DNA of 64,000 nucleotides from JAVVEG01 sp041751425 (lineage in GTDB: Bacteria > Pseudomonadota > Gammaproteobacteria > Pseudomonadales > Pseudohongiellaceae), in NCBI GenBank assembly GCA_041751425.1, contig JBGSXL010000010.1, positions 1 through 64,000 on the forward strand, given 5' to 3'. The notes beneath the pieces are model-generated. The model was not told the origin of the DNA, did not search any database, and saw only the letters and a program-made list of their open reading frames with translations. Shown piece after piece: positions 27,862 through 36,429 of this stretch. The translations under genes and the position numbers were made by a program. Every line of letters begins with the position of its first letter. Within the stretch, counting starts at the first letter, position 1.

Positions 27862-28736
27862 TCAGTTTGCGCTATTCCAAGCGATTGTTATTAGCAGGTT
27901 TGCAGGGTGTTCTATTACTGCTTTTACCTGGTCTGTTGTTTGCCCAAAGCAATAACCCACGTGTCGCGGTCCCGCTCGATTTTAATGTGAACAATTTCCT
28001 GCAGGAAAACAGTGCACAGGAAGGATTAGGTGAATCTGATTTTGTCTGGGTGCGTGGTCGCTACACGAATTACCCGGGTGGTGGTCGCGGCATGCGCCGA
28101 GGCGGTGGTTGGTGGGATACAGATTACCCCGATGCTGAATCCAATTTTCTGCGTGGCGTGCAACGCTATACGAATATCGATACCAAAAACTCCAGCTATA
28201 AATGGGTGGATTTAACCAGTCCGGAATTATTCGAGCATCCTTTCCTGTACATGAATATGAAACGAGTGCCAATAGGCACCACCTATAGCGGACCTAATTT
28301 TAATGAGGAAGAAATCACTGCCTTGCGTGAATTCATGTTCCGTGGTGGTTTCGTTATGCTTGATGATTTCTGGGGCGATGCCCACTGGCAGGATTTTGTC
28401 ATGGAGATGACGAAGGTTTTTCCCGAGCGGGAACTGGTCAGACTGGATCCCAGTCACGAGATATTCCACACGTTTTACGACGTCGAGGAAATCGTGCAGG
28501 TGCCCGGTCGCATGGTTACCTGGGACTATGGTGGATTCAATCTTGATGACCCTAATTATCCACCTTCAGTGCACGCGATCATGGACGATGATGGTCGTGT
28601 GATGCTGATAGCAAATTTTAATACGGACCTGGGCGACGGTTGGGAGCACACATTCCTTGAAGCCTACCCTACCCGATATACCAACGAAGCTTACAAATTG
28701 AGCATCAACTATCTGATATATGCATTTACCCATTGA
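27858..28736 (+). CDS. DUF4159 domain exported protein
   Basis: A 292-aa protein with a signal peptide (LLLAGLQGVLLLLLPGLLFAQ) and a DUF4159 domain, a glutamine-amidotransferase-like fold common in MoxR/BatA gene clusters. Typical segments are FVWVRGRYTNYPG, SPELFEHPFLYMN, EEEITALREFMFRGGFVMLDDFWGD and EIFHTFYDVEEIVQVPG. A Gly/Arg-rich loop (GGGRGMRRGGGWW) lies near residue 75. Start is GTG at 27858, overlapping the previous TGA. The biochemical role of DUF4159 is not known. The MoxR gene follows after 26 bases. Confidence 0.82.
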   Translation: MISLRYSKRLLLAGLQGVLLLLLPGLLFAQSNNPRVAVPLDFNVNNFLQENSAQEGLGESDFVWVRGRYTNYPGGGRGMRRGGGWWDTDYPDAESNFLRGVQRYTNIDTKNSSYKWVDLTSPELFEHPFLYMNMKRVPIGTTYSGPNFNEEEITALREFMFRGGFVMLDDFWGDAHWQDFVMEMTKVFPERELVRLDPSHEIFHTFYDVEEIVQVPGRMVTWDYGGFNLDDPNYPPSVHAIMDDDGRVMLIANFNTDLGDGWEHTFLEAYPTRYTNEAYKLSINYLIYAFTH

Positions 28737-28762
28737 GTTGGATTACTGACAGGAATACGACG

Positions 28763-29833
28763 ATGACTGATCTGGATAATATGACCGCAAACACTGAAGA
28801 GAATGACATCGCAGCAGAGGCTGTGGCAGGACTCGAGACTCGGGATGATCTGGCACTTGTTAGAAAGATGCAGGAAGGGCGGGATCAGATTGTTAATGAG
28901 ATCAAGAAAGTCATCATTGGCCAGGAAGAGGTGATCGATGAGTTATTGATTGCCTTGTTCGCTGGAGGACACTGTCTGGTAACGGGTGTGCCGGGGCTGG
29001 CCAAGACTTTGTTGATCAAGACAGTGGCAGATATTCTGCAGGTGCATTTCAGCCGTATTCAATTTACACCGGATCTGATGCCTGCCGATGTGGTTGGCGC
29101 CGAGATCGTGGAGGAAGTGGATGGCCAACGCAGGTTGGTGTTCGTCAAAGGTCCCATATTTACCAATATTCTTCTGGCTGACGAAATCAACCGTACCCCA
29201 CCGAAAACTCAGTCCTCTCTGCTGGAGGCTATGGAAGAGCGTCAGGTAACAGCAGCGGGTGTCACGCATAAGATGTCACAACCGTTTTTTGTGCTCGCGA
29301 CTCAGAATCCCATTGAGCTGGAGGGAACTTATCCTCTGCCGGAAGCACAACTGGACCGTTTCATGTTCAAGATTGAACTGGGCTATCTCTCGCACGATGA
29401 TGAGGTTACGGTTGTCAGCAATACCACGCAGATTATCGATAACACTGTCTCCCACCCCTTAAGCGGAGAGGATATTCTGGAGTTTCAGCGCATAGCTCGT
29501 CAGGTGCCGGCAGCGCAGGCTGTTATTCGCTATGCAGTGAGCCTGGTGCATTCGACACGTCCTCAGAGCCCACTTGCGCCAGACTTTGTGAAGGATTGGG
29601 TAAGCTGGGGAGCAGGGATACGTGCCTCGCAGAATCTGGTTCTGGCTGGCAAGGTCAGAGCACTGCTGCGCGGTCGCTATAATGTTTCCTACGGGGACAT
29701 ACGTGCTCTCGCACCCTCCGTGTTGCGTCACAGGGTGCTACTCAATTTTCATGCTGAAGCTGAACGCATTACCACGGATGAAGTAGTGCGACGACTATTG
29801 GAATCCGTACCTGAGCCTGCATCCAATATCTGA
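28763..29833 (+). CDS. MoxR family AAA+ ATPase
   Basis: A 356-aa cytoplasmic AAA+ chaperone ATPase. Walker A is TGVPGLAKT, Walker B LLADEINRTPPKTQ, sensor 1 ATQNPIELEGTYPLPEAQ, and LDRFMFK the arginine-finger region; a C-terminal lid follows. MoxR proteins act with VWA-domain partners to insert metal or cofactors or to assemble complexes. AGGAA stands 7 bases before the ATG at 28763; the frame's upstream TTG at 28733 was not used. Adjacent DUF58 and two VWA/BatA-type genes form the classical MoxR neighbourhood. Confidence 0.93.
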   Translation: MTDLDNMTANTEENDIAAEAVAGLETRDDLALVRKMQEGRDQIVNEIKKVIIGQEEVIDELLIALFAGGHCLVTGVPGLAKTLLIKTVADILQVHFSRIQFTPDLMPADVVGAEIVEEVDGQRRLVFVKGPIFTNILLADEINRTPPKTQSSLLEAMEERQVTAAGVTHKMSQPFFVLATQNPIELEGTYPLPEAQLDRFMFKIELGYLSHDDEVTVVSNTTQIIDNTVSHPLSGEDILEFQRIARQVPAAQAVIRYAVSLVHSTRPQSPLAPDFVKDWVSWGAGIRASQNLVLAGKVRALLRGRYNVSYGDIRALAPSVLRHRVLLNFHAEAERITTDEVVRRLLESVPEPASNI

Positions 29834-29872
29834 CGTTTCATGTAGCCAGGCAAATAGCAGAAGTAAAAAATT

Positions 29873-30763
29873 ATGGCGGCAACAAATTTTTTGGATCCAT
29901 CGGTATTGAGCAGCCTGGACAACCTGGAGTTGCGGGCGCGTGTTGTCGTGGAAGGATTCATCTCTGGCCTGCACAAAAGCCCCCATCGTGGTTTCAGTGT
30001 CGAGTTTAATGATTACCGGCATTATTATCGCGGCGATGATATGCGCCACGTAGATTGGAAGTTGTACGCGCGCAGCGACAAGTTCTATGTCAAGCAATAC
30101 GAAGATGAAACCAATGTCCGCTGCTATATTGTGCTCGATGCCAGTGCGTCCATGGCTTACGCTTCGGCTGCGATGAGCAAGCTTGAATATGGCCGCACCC
30201 TGGCTTCAGCGCTGGCATATTTCATCACCCGTCAGCGCGATGCGGTGGGTTTGATCACCTTTGATGAAAAAGTGAAAGACTATATCCCTGCACTTTGTCG
30301 CCAGCCTCACCTGATCAGAATTTTGCGCGTGCTTTCCGAGCTCAAGGCAGGCAACAAGACCGATGTGACGCGTCCATTGGCCGACCTTGCCTCCAATCTC
30401 AATCGCAAAAGTCTGGTCGTACTAATCAGCGACATGCTGGACGATGAGGTGAAGATCATCAAGACACTGCAGCAACTGCGGTCGATGGGTAATGATGTGA
30501 TCCTGTTTCATGTGCTGGACGACGCGGAGCTGCTGTTTCCATTCAATCAGTCCTCAGAGTTTATTGATTCCGAAACGCAGGAGACCTTCATCACTTCGCC
30601 AGCGGCCATTCGCAGTAGCTATCTGGAGAACCTGAATCAATACCTGAGTTATTGCAAAAAACAGTGTCAGAGCAGTGGTGTGGATTACTGTCTGCTCAAT
30701 ACTTCGCAACCTTTGGATGCCGCACTGGCTTCCTACATGGCGCGCAGAGCCAGGAGCTTTTAG
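29873..30763 (+). CDS. DUF58 domain protein (VWA-like)
   Basis: A 296-aa soluble DUF58 protein, the constant partner of MoxR. The DUF58 signature YYRGDDMRHVDWKLYARSDK is near residue 45, followed by a degenerate VWA metal site YIVLDASASMAYAS (D-x-S-x-S present), SLVVLISDMLDDE and VILFHVLDDAELLFPF. It has no membrane helices. It lies 39 bases after moxR and its TAG stop directly abuts the ATG of the BatA-like gene. The exact role is unknown; family genetics point to assembly or stress functions. Confidence 0.92.
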   Translation: MAATNFLDPSVLSSLDNLELRARVVVEGFISGLHKSPHRGFSVEFNDYRHYYRGDDMRHVDWKLYARSDKFYVKQYEDETNVRCYIVLDASASMAYASAAMSKLEYGRTLASALAYFITRQRDAVGLITFDEKVKDYIPALCRQPHLIRILRVLSELKAGNKTDVTRPLADLASNLNRKSLVVLISDMLDDEVKIIKTLQQLRSMGNDVILFHVLDDAELLFPFNQSSEFIDSETQETFITSPAAIRSSYLENLNQYLSYCKKQCQSSGVDYCLLNTSQPLDAALASYMARRARSF

Positions 30764-32824
30764 ATGACGTTCCTGGCACCACTTTTCCTGTTGGGTTTAT
30801 TGGCGGCGGCAATCCCGATTGCCATTCATTTAATTCGTCGCGAGAAACCACCCAAAATAGTCTTCAGTACGTTGCGTTTTATCAAGACCACAAAAAAGAA
30901 ACTGGTTTTGTTTCAGCAGATACAGCAATGGTTGCTGCTTCTGTTACGATCCGCGCTCATTTGTCTATTGGTCTTTGCTTTTGCCCGGCCTTTGTTTGAT
31001 ACGTCTATAGCACGGATGTTGGACACTGAGCCGGAGTCTGCTGTCATTCTGCTGGATGTGTCGCTAAGCATGCAATACGGAGAAAATTTTAACCGCGCAA
31101 AGCAGGCAGTAGAGGACATTCTCGCTGAACTCTCCTCTGGTGATGAAGTGGCCTTGATTACTTTCGCCAGCAGCACGGTCAGCGCCATGGAGTTGACAAC
31201 CGATATTACGCAATTGCGTGCTCGTATAGACGGCCTCTCCGGACCTGGTTTCGATAAAGTGCGCTTTTTCCCTGCGTTACGGCTGGCCAATGAGATGCTG
31301 GAGAGTTCGCGTTATGAGAATCGCGAAATATACCTGATTTCTGATTTTCAGGCGAATGGGCTTGATGCCAGTGAGGGTGAGGCTTCTGAATCAGGTTGGA
31401 GATTGGCGCCAGGTATAGTTTTCAATGGTATCGATGTGGGTGAGAGTCAGACACGAAATCTGGTATTGTCGGATGTGCGCTCCCCAGCGCAGATTGTTGA
31501 AGATGAAAGCCAGTACGATATCCTTGCCCGTGTGCGAAGCACTGGCAGTGTACATCTACAGAACGCTGAGGTGACATTGCGTATGGACGGCGCAACACTC
31601 ATGCGGGTGCCAGTTGATCTGCGCGATACTTCCGAAGCAGTGGTTACGTTGCCGGTCAATTTCGAGAGAAGTGGCGCCCACACGGGGGAGATCATTGTAT
31701 CTGGGGACGAGTTTACTGCCGATAACAGTTGGTTTTTCACGATTGATGTACTACCGCAAATCAGGGTGTTAGTCATCAACGGTGAACCCTCATTGAATTG
31801 GTATGATGATGAAAGTCACTGGCTGGTTCTGGCTCTGCAGGGTATGGGAAGTACACCTTTTTTAGTGGAGACGGTTGATGCTCCACGATTCAATAGTAAT
31901 GTTCTGGCGCAGACTGATGTAGTGGTGCTGCTGAACGTTGATGATCTGGACAACGCGGCGGCTGCGGAGATTTCCACGTATGTTCAGGATGGTGGTACCG
32001 CATTCTTTGCCCCGGGTGACAGAGTTTCAGCAGAGCGCTTTAATCAGCAGTTTGGCCGCGTTGCACCCGCAGAGCTGGAACAACCTTTGCTATTGCGGCA
32101 AGGAATCAGCGCAGGCGCAGGCGAGTACCTGGTGATTGCGGATATTGATAGACGGCATCCGGCATTGCGACCGCTAGCTATGGACTGGAGCGCCCGCTTC
32201 GAAGGAATTTGGTCCAGTGCAGAAAGCACTGATGCAGAAGTGCTTATGCGCTTTGACAATGCCATGCCTGCTTTGCTGGAACGCAACATTGGAGAAGGCA
32301 AGACTATGCTGTTCACGTCAAGTCTTGATCTCGAATGGAGTAACCTGCCATTGCAGGGACTGTTCGTGCCTTTCATGCATGAGACATTACGCTATATGGT
32401 ACAACCGATACTTAAGCAGCGCGCTTATACGATTGGCGAAATCATAGACATGAGTCTGGAAGTCAGCGCCGGGAGCAGCACACTGGCCGTGCGAGATGTC
32501 GATGGTACCGCTCGATCACTTTCTGCAGGTAGCGCGTTTTATTCGGCGCAGCGTCCCGGAGTCCTGCAAGTTGGTAATGAGGCCGCGGCTTACTATGCGG
32601 TGAACATAGATCCGCAGGCGTCTGTGCTGACTCGAGTTGCTCCGTCAACTTTGCACGACCGAATTATCAATACGGATACAACGCCACAACAGTCAACGCA
32701 AGTTCGTACTGCAGAATTGATTGCCGAACTGGAGCAGCCACAACGGCTCTGGTGGTGGATAATGATTCTGGCGGTAATGTTGGTGTTGGTGGAAGGCTAT
32801 ATCGCCAATAGAACTTATCGTTGA
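30764..32824 (+). CDS. BatA N-terminal/VWA domain membrane protein
   Basis: A 686-aa membrane protein closing the operon. It begins with the BatA N-terminal module (FLAPLFLLGLLAAAIPIAIHL, then KPPKIVFSTLRFIK) and a second helix (LLLLLRSALICLLVFAFARPL), then a VWA domain with the complete metal motif D98-x-S100-x-S102 (LLDVSLSMQ), an Ig-like part, a glutamine-amidotransferase-like region (VLVINGEPSLNWYDDE; ISTYVQDGGTAFFAPGD) and a final helix (WWIMILAVMLVLVEGYI). Architecture parallels the 769-aa protein encoded at 21832-24141, suggesting an old duplication within the operon. No spacing from DUF58. Confidence 0.88.
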   Translation: MTFLAPLFLLGLLAAAIPIAIHLIRREKPPKIVFSTLRFIKTTKKKLVLFQQIQQWLLLLLRSALICLLVFAFARPLFDTSIARMLDTEPESAVILLDVSLSMQYGENFNRAKQAVEDILAELSSGDEVALITFASSTVSAMELTTDITQLRARIDGLSGPGFDKVRFFPALRLANEMLESSRYENREIYLISDFQANGLDASEGEASESGWRLAPGIVFNGIDVGESQTRNLVLSDVRSPAQIVEDESQYDILARVRSTGSVHLQNAEVTLRMDGATLMRVPVDLRDTSEAVVTLPVNFERSGAHTGEIIVSGDEFTADNSWFFTIDVLPQIRVLVINGEPSLNWYDDESHWLVLALQGMGSTPFLVETVDAPRFNSNVLAQTDVVVLLNVDDLDNAAAAEISTYVQDGGTAFFAPGDRVSAERFNQQFGRVAPAELEQPLLLRQGISAGAGEYLVIADIDRRHPALRPLAMDWSARFEGIWSSAESTDAEVLMRFDNAMPALLERNIGEGKTMLFTSSLDLEWSNLPLQGLFVPFMHETLRYMVQPILKQRAYTIGEIIDMSLEVSAGSSTLAVRDVDGTARSLSAGSAFYSAQRPGVLQVGNEAAAYYAVNIDPQASVLTRVAPSTLHDRIINTDTTPQQSTQVRTAELIAELEQPQRLWWWIMILAVMLVLVEGYIANRTYR

Positions 32825-33179
32825 GGAGCAGGGAAAAAAGGAAGCAGGGGTTATAAAGAGAGCAGGGCGCAGATAAAGTTTAAAAATTGCCAGGGCACAA
32901 AACTGAAAAGCTACTCAGTGCTTAAGAATAGGGGGGGAACAAAGAATGTCCTTGCAGCTTTGTACCCTGACTATTCAAGTTCTGTCGGACATTGTCCATA
33001 ATGCCGGTCGAACCCGAAGTAGTCAGATGGTAGCACAGCAAAAAATAGCTTCGCTATACTGAGCCGAAAAAACTCAAAAAAAGTTATAAAACCCAAAATC
33101 ATTGCCGACACGCACAAAAATGTCACATAGCCAGTCAGCTATTTTCCAATCTTAAAACGAACATTCGTTCTATTTATTT
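32825..33179. other. Convergent intergenic region, 355 bp
   Basis: No gene is seen. It holds a run of seven G (32931-32937) leading into an imperfect hairpin: GGG-A-ACAAAG (32935-32944) pairs with CTTTGT-A-CCC (32958-32967), which may end the MoxR operon transcript although no T-run follows. The right end is A-rich and carries the short palindrome at 33156-33169. Confidence 0.5.
33156..33169. promoter_or_regulatory. AACGAA-CA-TTCGTT palindrome (TetR-operator-like)
   Basis: Perfect 6-bp arms with a 2-base centre, embedded in A/T-rich flanks. The form resembles operators of TetR-family repressors that often accompany RND efflux genes, yet here it lies 11 bases past the stop of the RND gene and no TetR gene is present. 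It could be a remnant of a lost regulator region or chance. Confidence 0.3.
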
Positions 33180-36100
33180 TCAAACACCGAACTGCGGTTC
33201 TATTTCATTTTGATTCTGCTGCTTTCTCTGAAATAGATTCTTCAAGTTCCTGAAATGACCTCGCAATTGATCTGGCAGCGCCAACATGGCCGGTGTCACG
33301 ATTAAAGTCAGTATGGTCGCAAATGACAATCCGTAAACAATCGCGCTCGCCAGACTCACCCATTGCGATGTAATTGGACCACCGACTTCGATTTCCGCGC
33401 CAATCAGATCAATGGACACATGCATGGCCAAAGGCAACAAGCCGCAACCCGTTGTGAAAGTGGTCAGGAAAACCGGGCGCAGGCGTTGCACACCGGTCTG
33501 GATAATCACTTCTTTAATGTCCCAATCCTTGTGTGCTGCTCGCAAGTAGTTGAAGGTATCAATAAGAACAATATTGTTATTCACAATAATCCCCGCCAAC
33601 GCCACGATACCAACGCCCGTCAGAATCACACTGAATGTCTGCCCGGTGGTCAGCAATCCAAGTAACACACCGGCTGTTGATAACAGAACTGAAGACAGAA
33701 TCAGCAAAGCCTGATAGTAACTGTTGAACTGAGTGACCAACAGGATAGCCATCAGCGCGAGGGCCAATGCGAAAGCCTGCAGCAGGAATGCGAAAGATTG
33801 TTCCTGCTCTTCGTTAGCGCCGCGAAAGCGATAATCAACACCAGGCGACAAAGGGTTGGCCTCCAGCCAGGAGGCGACTTCCTGCAGTTTCGTATCCGTT
33901 AATTGTCCGGGAGCAGGGTTTGCGCGCACGTAGATAACCCGGCTACCGTCAACACGTTGAATGGAGCTGACCTTCTCTCTTGCTTCACGCGTAATAAAAC
34001 TGCTGATAGGCACCAGGCCACCGGGGGTGTTGATTCTGATGGTGTCAATCTGTTCCAGTCCGCGATACTCAGCGGGATACCGAACGCGAATATCAACCTC
34101 GTCCTCGGAGTCATCCGGGCGATAGTCACCCATGAATACCCCATCAGTCAGCAACTGCACGGCTGTACCCACCTCGGAAATATTGGCTCCGAACATCGCG
34201 GCCCTGGCTCTGTCCACGGTGATCGACCATTCGATTCCGGGGATAGGAGTTGTGTCGTCAATATCTATCAGGCCAGTCATCTCATTGGTCATGAAGTTTC
34301 TGATACGGCGTGCTTCGCGAATCAAATCCTGCAGATTTTCGCCGTACAATTCTACTTGCAGTTCTTTGCCGACAGGCGGTCCTTGCTCGAGTGAAGATAT
34401 CTCAGCTTTGATACCCGGCAGATTGCTGATAGCTTCACGATAAAGGTTTTCTACTTCGAATCCATCTACGTCCCGATCCCGTCTATCAGTCATTTCTATG
34501 AATATGGTGCCTACCAGGTCCGGCGCGGAACCCTGGCCGCCCCCCATGCTGCGTCCAGTGCCAGACTGGCTGACAATATTTTTGTAATGCCCTACCGCTT
34601 CCACTCGTGCTTCTACTTCACGGACAACATCGCGCACCTCCTCAGGCGAGAAATTGCCCTGAGCAAATACCAGAATTTGCGTTTGATTGGGCTCAACGCT
34701 GGTGAAGAACTCAACGCCAGCTCCGAAACGACCGTAGGCGATAATTATGCTGATCAACAATACGATACTGCCCAGGAAAATGGCTACCGGGGACTTGACT
34801 GCTACGCGTAGTATCGATGCATAGATTCCGGTTACTCCGCCCATTTTCGCGGTATCACCTTCCTCTGGTTTGCGCATCTGCCCAGTAGCAGTGATGTAGC
34901 GGCTGCTCTTGCCGAACAGCGCGCCCAGAGTGGGAGCGAACAGAAGAGCGTAGAACAGTGAACCCACCAGCACAGCAAAAACCGTTATGGGCAGATAGCG
35001 CATGAATTCACCTGCCACACCCGGCCAGAACATCAGTGGCAGGAACGCTGCCAGCGTCGTAGCTGTCGATGCCACAATTGGCCAGAACATCCGGTTCACT
35101 GCTTCGTGGTAAGCATCCTCTTTGGTGTAGCCCTCCATCATTTTCCGGTCGGCGTACTCCACCATCACAATGGCACCATCAATCAACATCCCCAGCCCCA
35201 GCAGCAGACCAAAAATAACCATGAAGTTATAGGTGAAACCCAGCATGGAGATGATGATAAAAGCAAAGAAGAAGGAAAATGGCACAGCCAAGGTGACCAA
35301 TATGCCAGATCGTATTCCGACTGATGCAACTACAACAACCAATACCAAAAACATGGCTGTGGCCATATTCCCCTGCAATCCCATATTCTGCTCAATCACC
35401 ATGGGCGCTGTATTGTTCAGGTAGGTGATATGAACGGCAGGTGGTAGAGAAGGGCGCATGGCACGAACGATTTTATCTATCTCATCCATGGCCTGTATCA
35501 GATTCGATCCTTTGCGTTTCTGCACGTTGATCGAAATGGATTGCTCCCCATTGGCATAAGAGTAGCGTGTTGCATCTTTGAAGGTGCGACGGACCTCAGC
35601 TATATCACTTAAAGTCAACACACCGGCAGCATTCGCGGCAACGGGCAGGTTAAACAAGTCGTCGCTGGTTTCTATCAGGCCCGGAAGTTTTACTGAAAAG
35701 CTGCCCTGGCCTGTGTTTACAGCGCCGGCCGGAATCAGACGATTGTTATTAGTGACAGCCTGAACTATCTGCTGATTGCTGATGCCATAAGTTTCCAGCT
35801 TGGCCGGATCAATGATGACTTCCAATAATTCTTCGCGATTGCCCACCATGTCAGCAGACAGAATCTGCGGCAGAGTTTCAATTTCGCGAGTCAGATCCTG
35901 AGCAACCTTCAAAAGTACGCGCTCCGGCACGCCGGCACCGCGCACGGCAATCTGCACCACCGGCTGGCTGGCAGCTGATACTTCCTGCACGATGGGTTCT
36001 TCAGTAGCGGCCGGGAAACGCGCCTTCGCGCGATCTATAGCAGCGCGTGTTTCCGTCAGCGCAACATTTGAGTCCAGGCTCACATCGAATTCAACAACAA

Positions 36101-36371
36101 CCGTAGCCACGCCTTCGCCGGAGATCGAGCTGATCTGTGTAATGCCTTCAACCGTTTTCAATTCTATTTCGGTTGGCTTGGACAATAAACGTTCGGCATC
36201 CTCAGGTGAAATACCCTGGTGAATAATTGTGGTGATAATGACAGGCACGGTGACGTCAGGATTGAGCTCAACCGGTATCGACCGATAAGCTATAAAGCCC
36301 GCCAGCATGACGACAACAAATACACTGACTGTGGTGCGAGCTTTGCTAACTGCAGCATTTATATAACGCAT
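33180..36371 (-). CDS. RND efflux transporter permease subunit (AcrB-like)
   Basis: A 1063-aa inner-membrane proton-driven exporter, the usual size for HAE-RND pumps. The first helix (TTVSVFVVVMLAGFIAYRSIPVELNPDV) and the pore-domain sequence SKPTEIELKTVEGI are typical. In helix 4 the proton site reads LIDGAIVMVEY, one Asp where AcrB has two; in helix 10 the position of AcrB Lys940 falls in GIIVNNNIVLIDT, so no Lys. This pattern occurs in other RND subgroups. Encoded 58 bases after its adaptor gene on the same strand; no outer-membrane TolC-type gene is adjacent, so a distant one must be used. Substrate unknown. Confidence 0.93.
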   Translation of the reverse strand: MRYINAAVSKARTTVSVFVVVMLAGFIAYRSIPVELNPDVTVPVIITTIIHQGISPEDAERLLSKPTEIELKTVEGITQISSISGEGVATVVVEFDVSLDSNVALTETRAAIDRAKARFPAATEEPIVQEVSAASQPVVQIAVRGAGVPERVLLKVAQDLTREIETLPQILSADMVGNREELLEVIIDPAKLETYGISNQQIVQAVTNNNRLIPAGAVNTGQGSFSVKLPGLIETSDDLFNLPVAANAAGVLTLSDIAEVRRTFKDATRYSYANGEQSISINVQKRKGSNLIQAMDEIDKIVRAMRPSLPPAVHITYLNNTAPMVIEQNMGLQGNMATAMFLVLVVVVASVGIRSGILVTLAVPFSFFFAFIIISMLGFTYNFMVIFGLLLGLGMLIDGAIVMVEYADRKMMEGYTKEDAYHEAVNRMFWPIVASTATTLAAFLPLMFWPGVAGEFMRYLPITVFAVLVGSLFYALLFAPTLGALFGKSSRYITATGQMRKPEEGDTAKMGGVTGIYASILRVAVKSPVAIFLGSIVLLISIIIAYGRFGAGVEFFTSVEPNQTQILVFAQGNFSPEEVRDVVREVEARVEAVGHYKNIVSQSGTGRSMGGGQGSAPDLVGTIFIEMTDRRDRDVDGFEVENLYREAISNLPGIKAEISSLEQGPPVGKELQVELYGENLQDLIREARRIRNFMTNEMTGLIDIDDTTPIPGIEWSITVDRARAAMFGANISEVGTAVQLLTDGVFMGDYRPDDSEDEVDIRVRYPAEYRGLEQIDTIRINTPGGLVPISSFITREAREKVSSIQRVDGSRVIYVRANPAPGQLTDTKLQEVASWLEANPLSPGVDYRFRGANEEQEQSFAFLLQAFALALALMAILLVTQFNSYYQALLILSSVLLSTAGVLLGLLTTGQTFSVILTGVGIVALAGIIVNNNIVLIDTFNYLRAAHKDWDIKEVIIQTGVQRLRPVFLTTFTTGCGLLPLAMHVSIDLIGAEIEVGGPITSQWVSLASAIVYGLSFATILTLIVTPAMLALPDQLRGHFRNLKNLFQRKQQNQNEIEPQFGV

Positions 36372-36429
36372 GGAATCGATATCCTGTACTTAATGCCCGA
36401 TTTAACAGAGTTGCTCAGAGGTTCACTGG

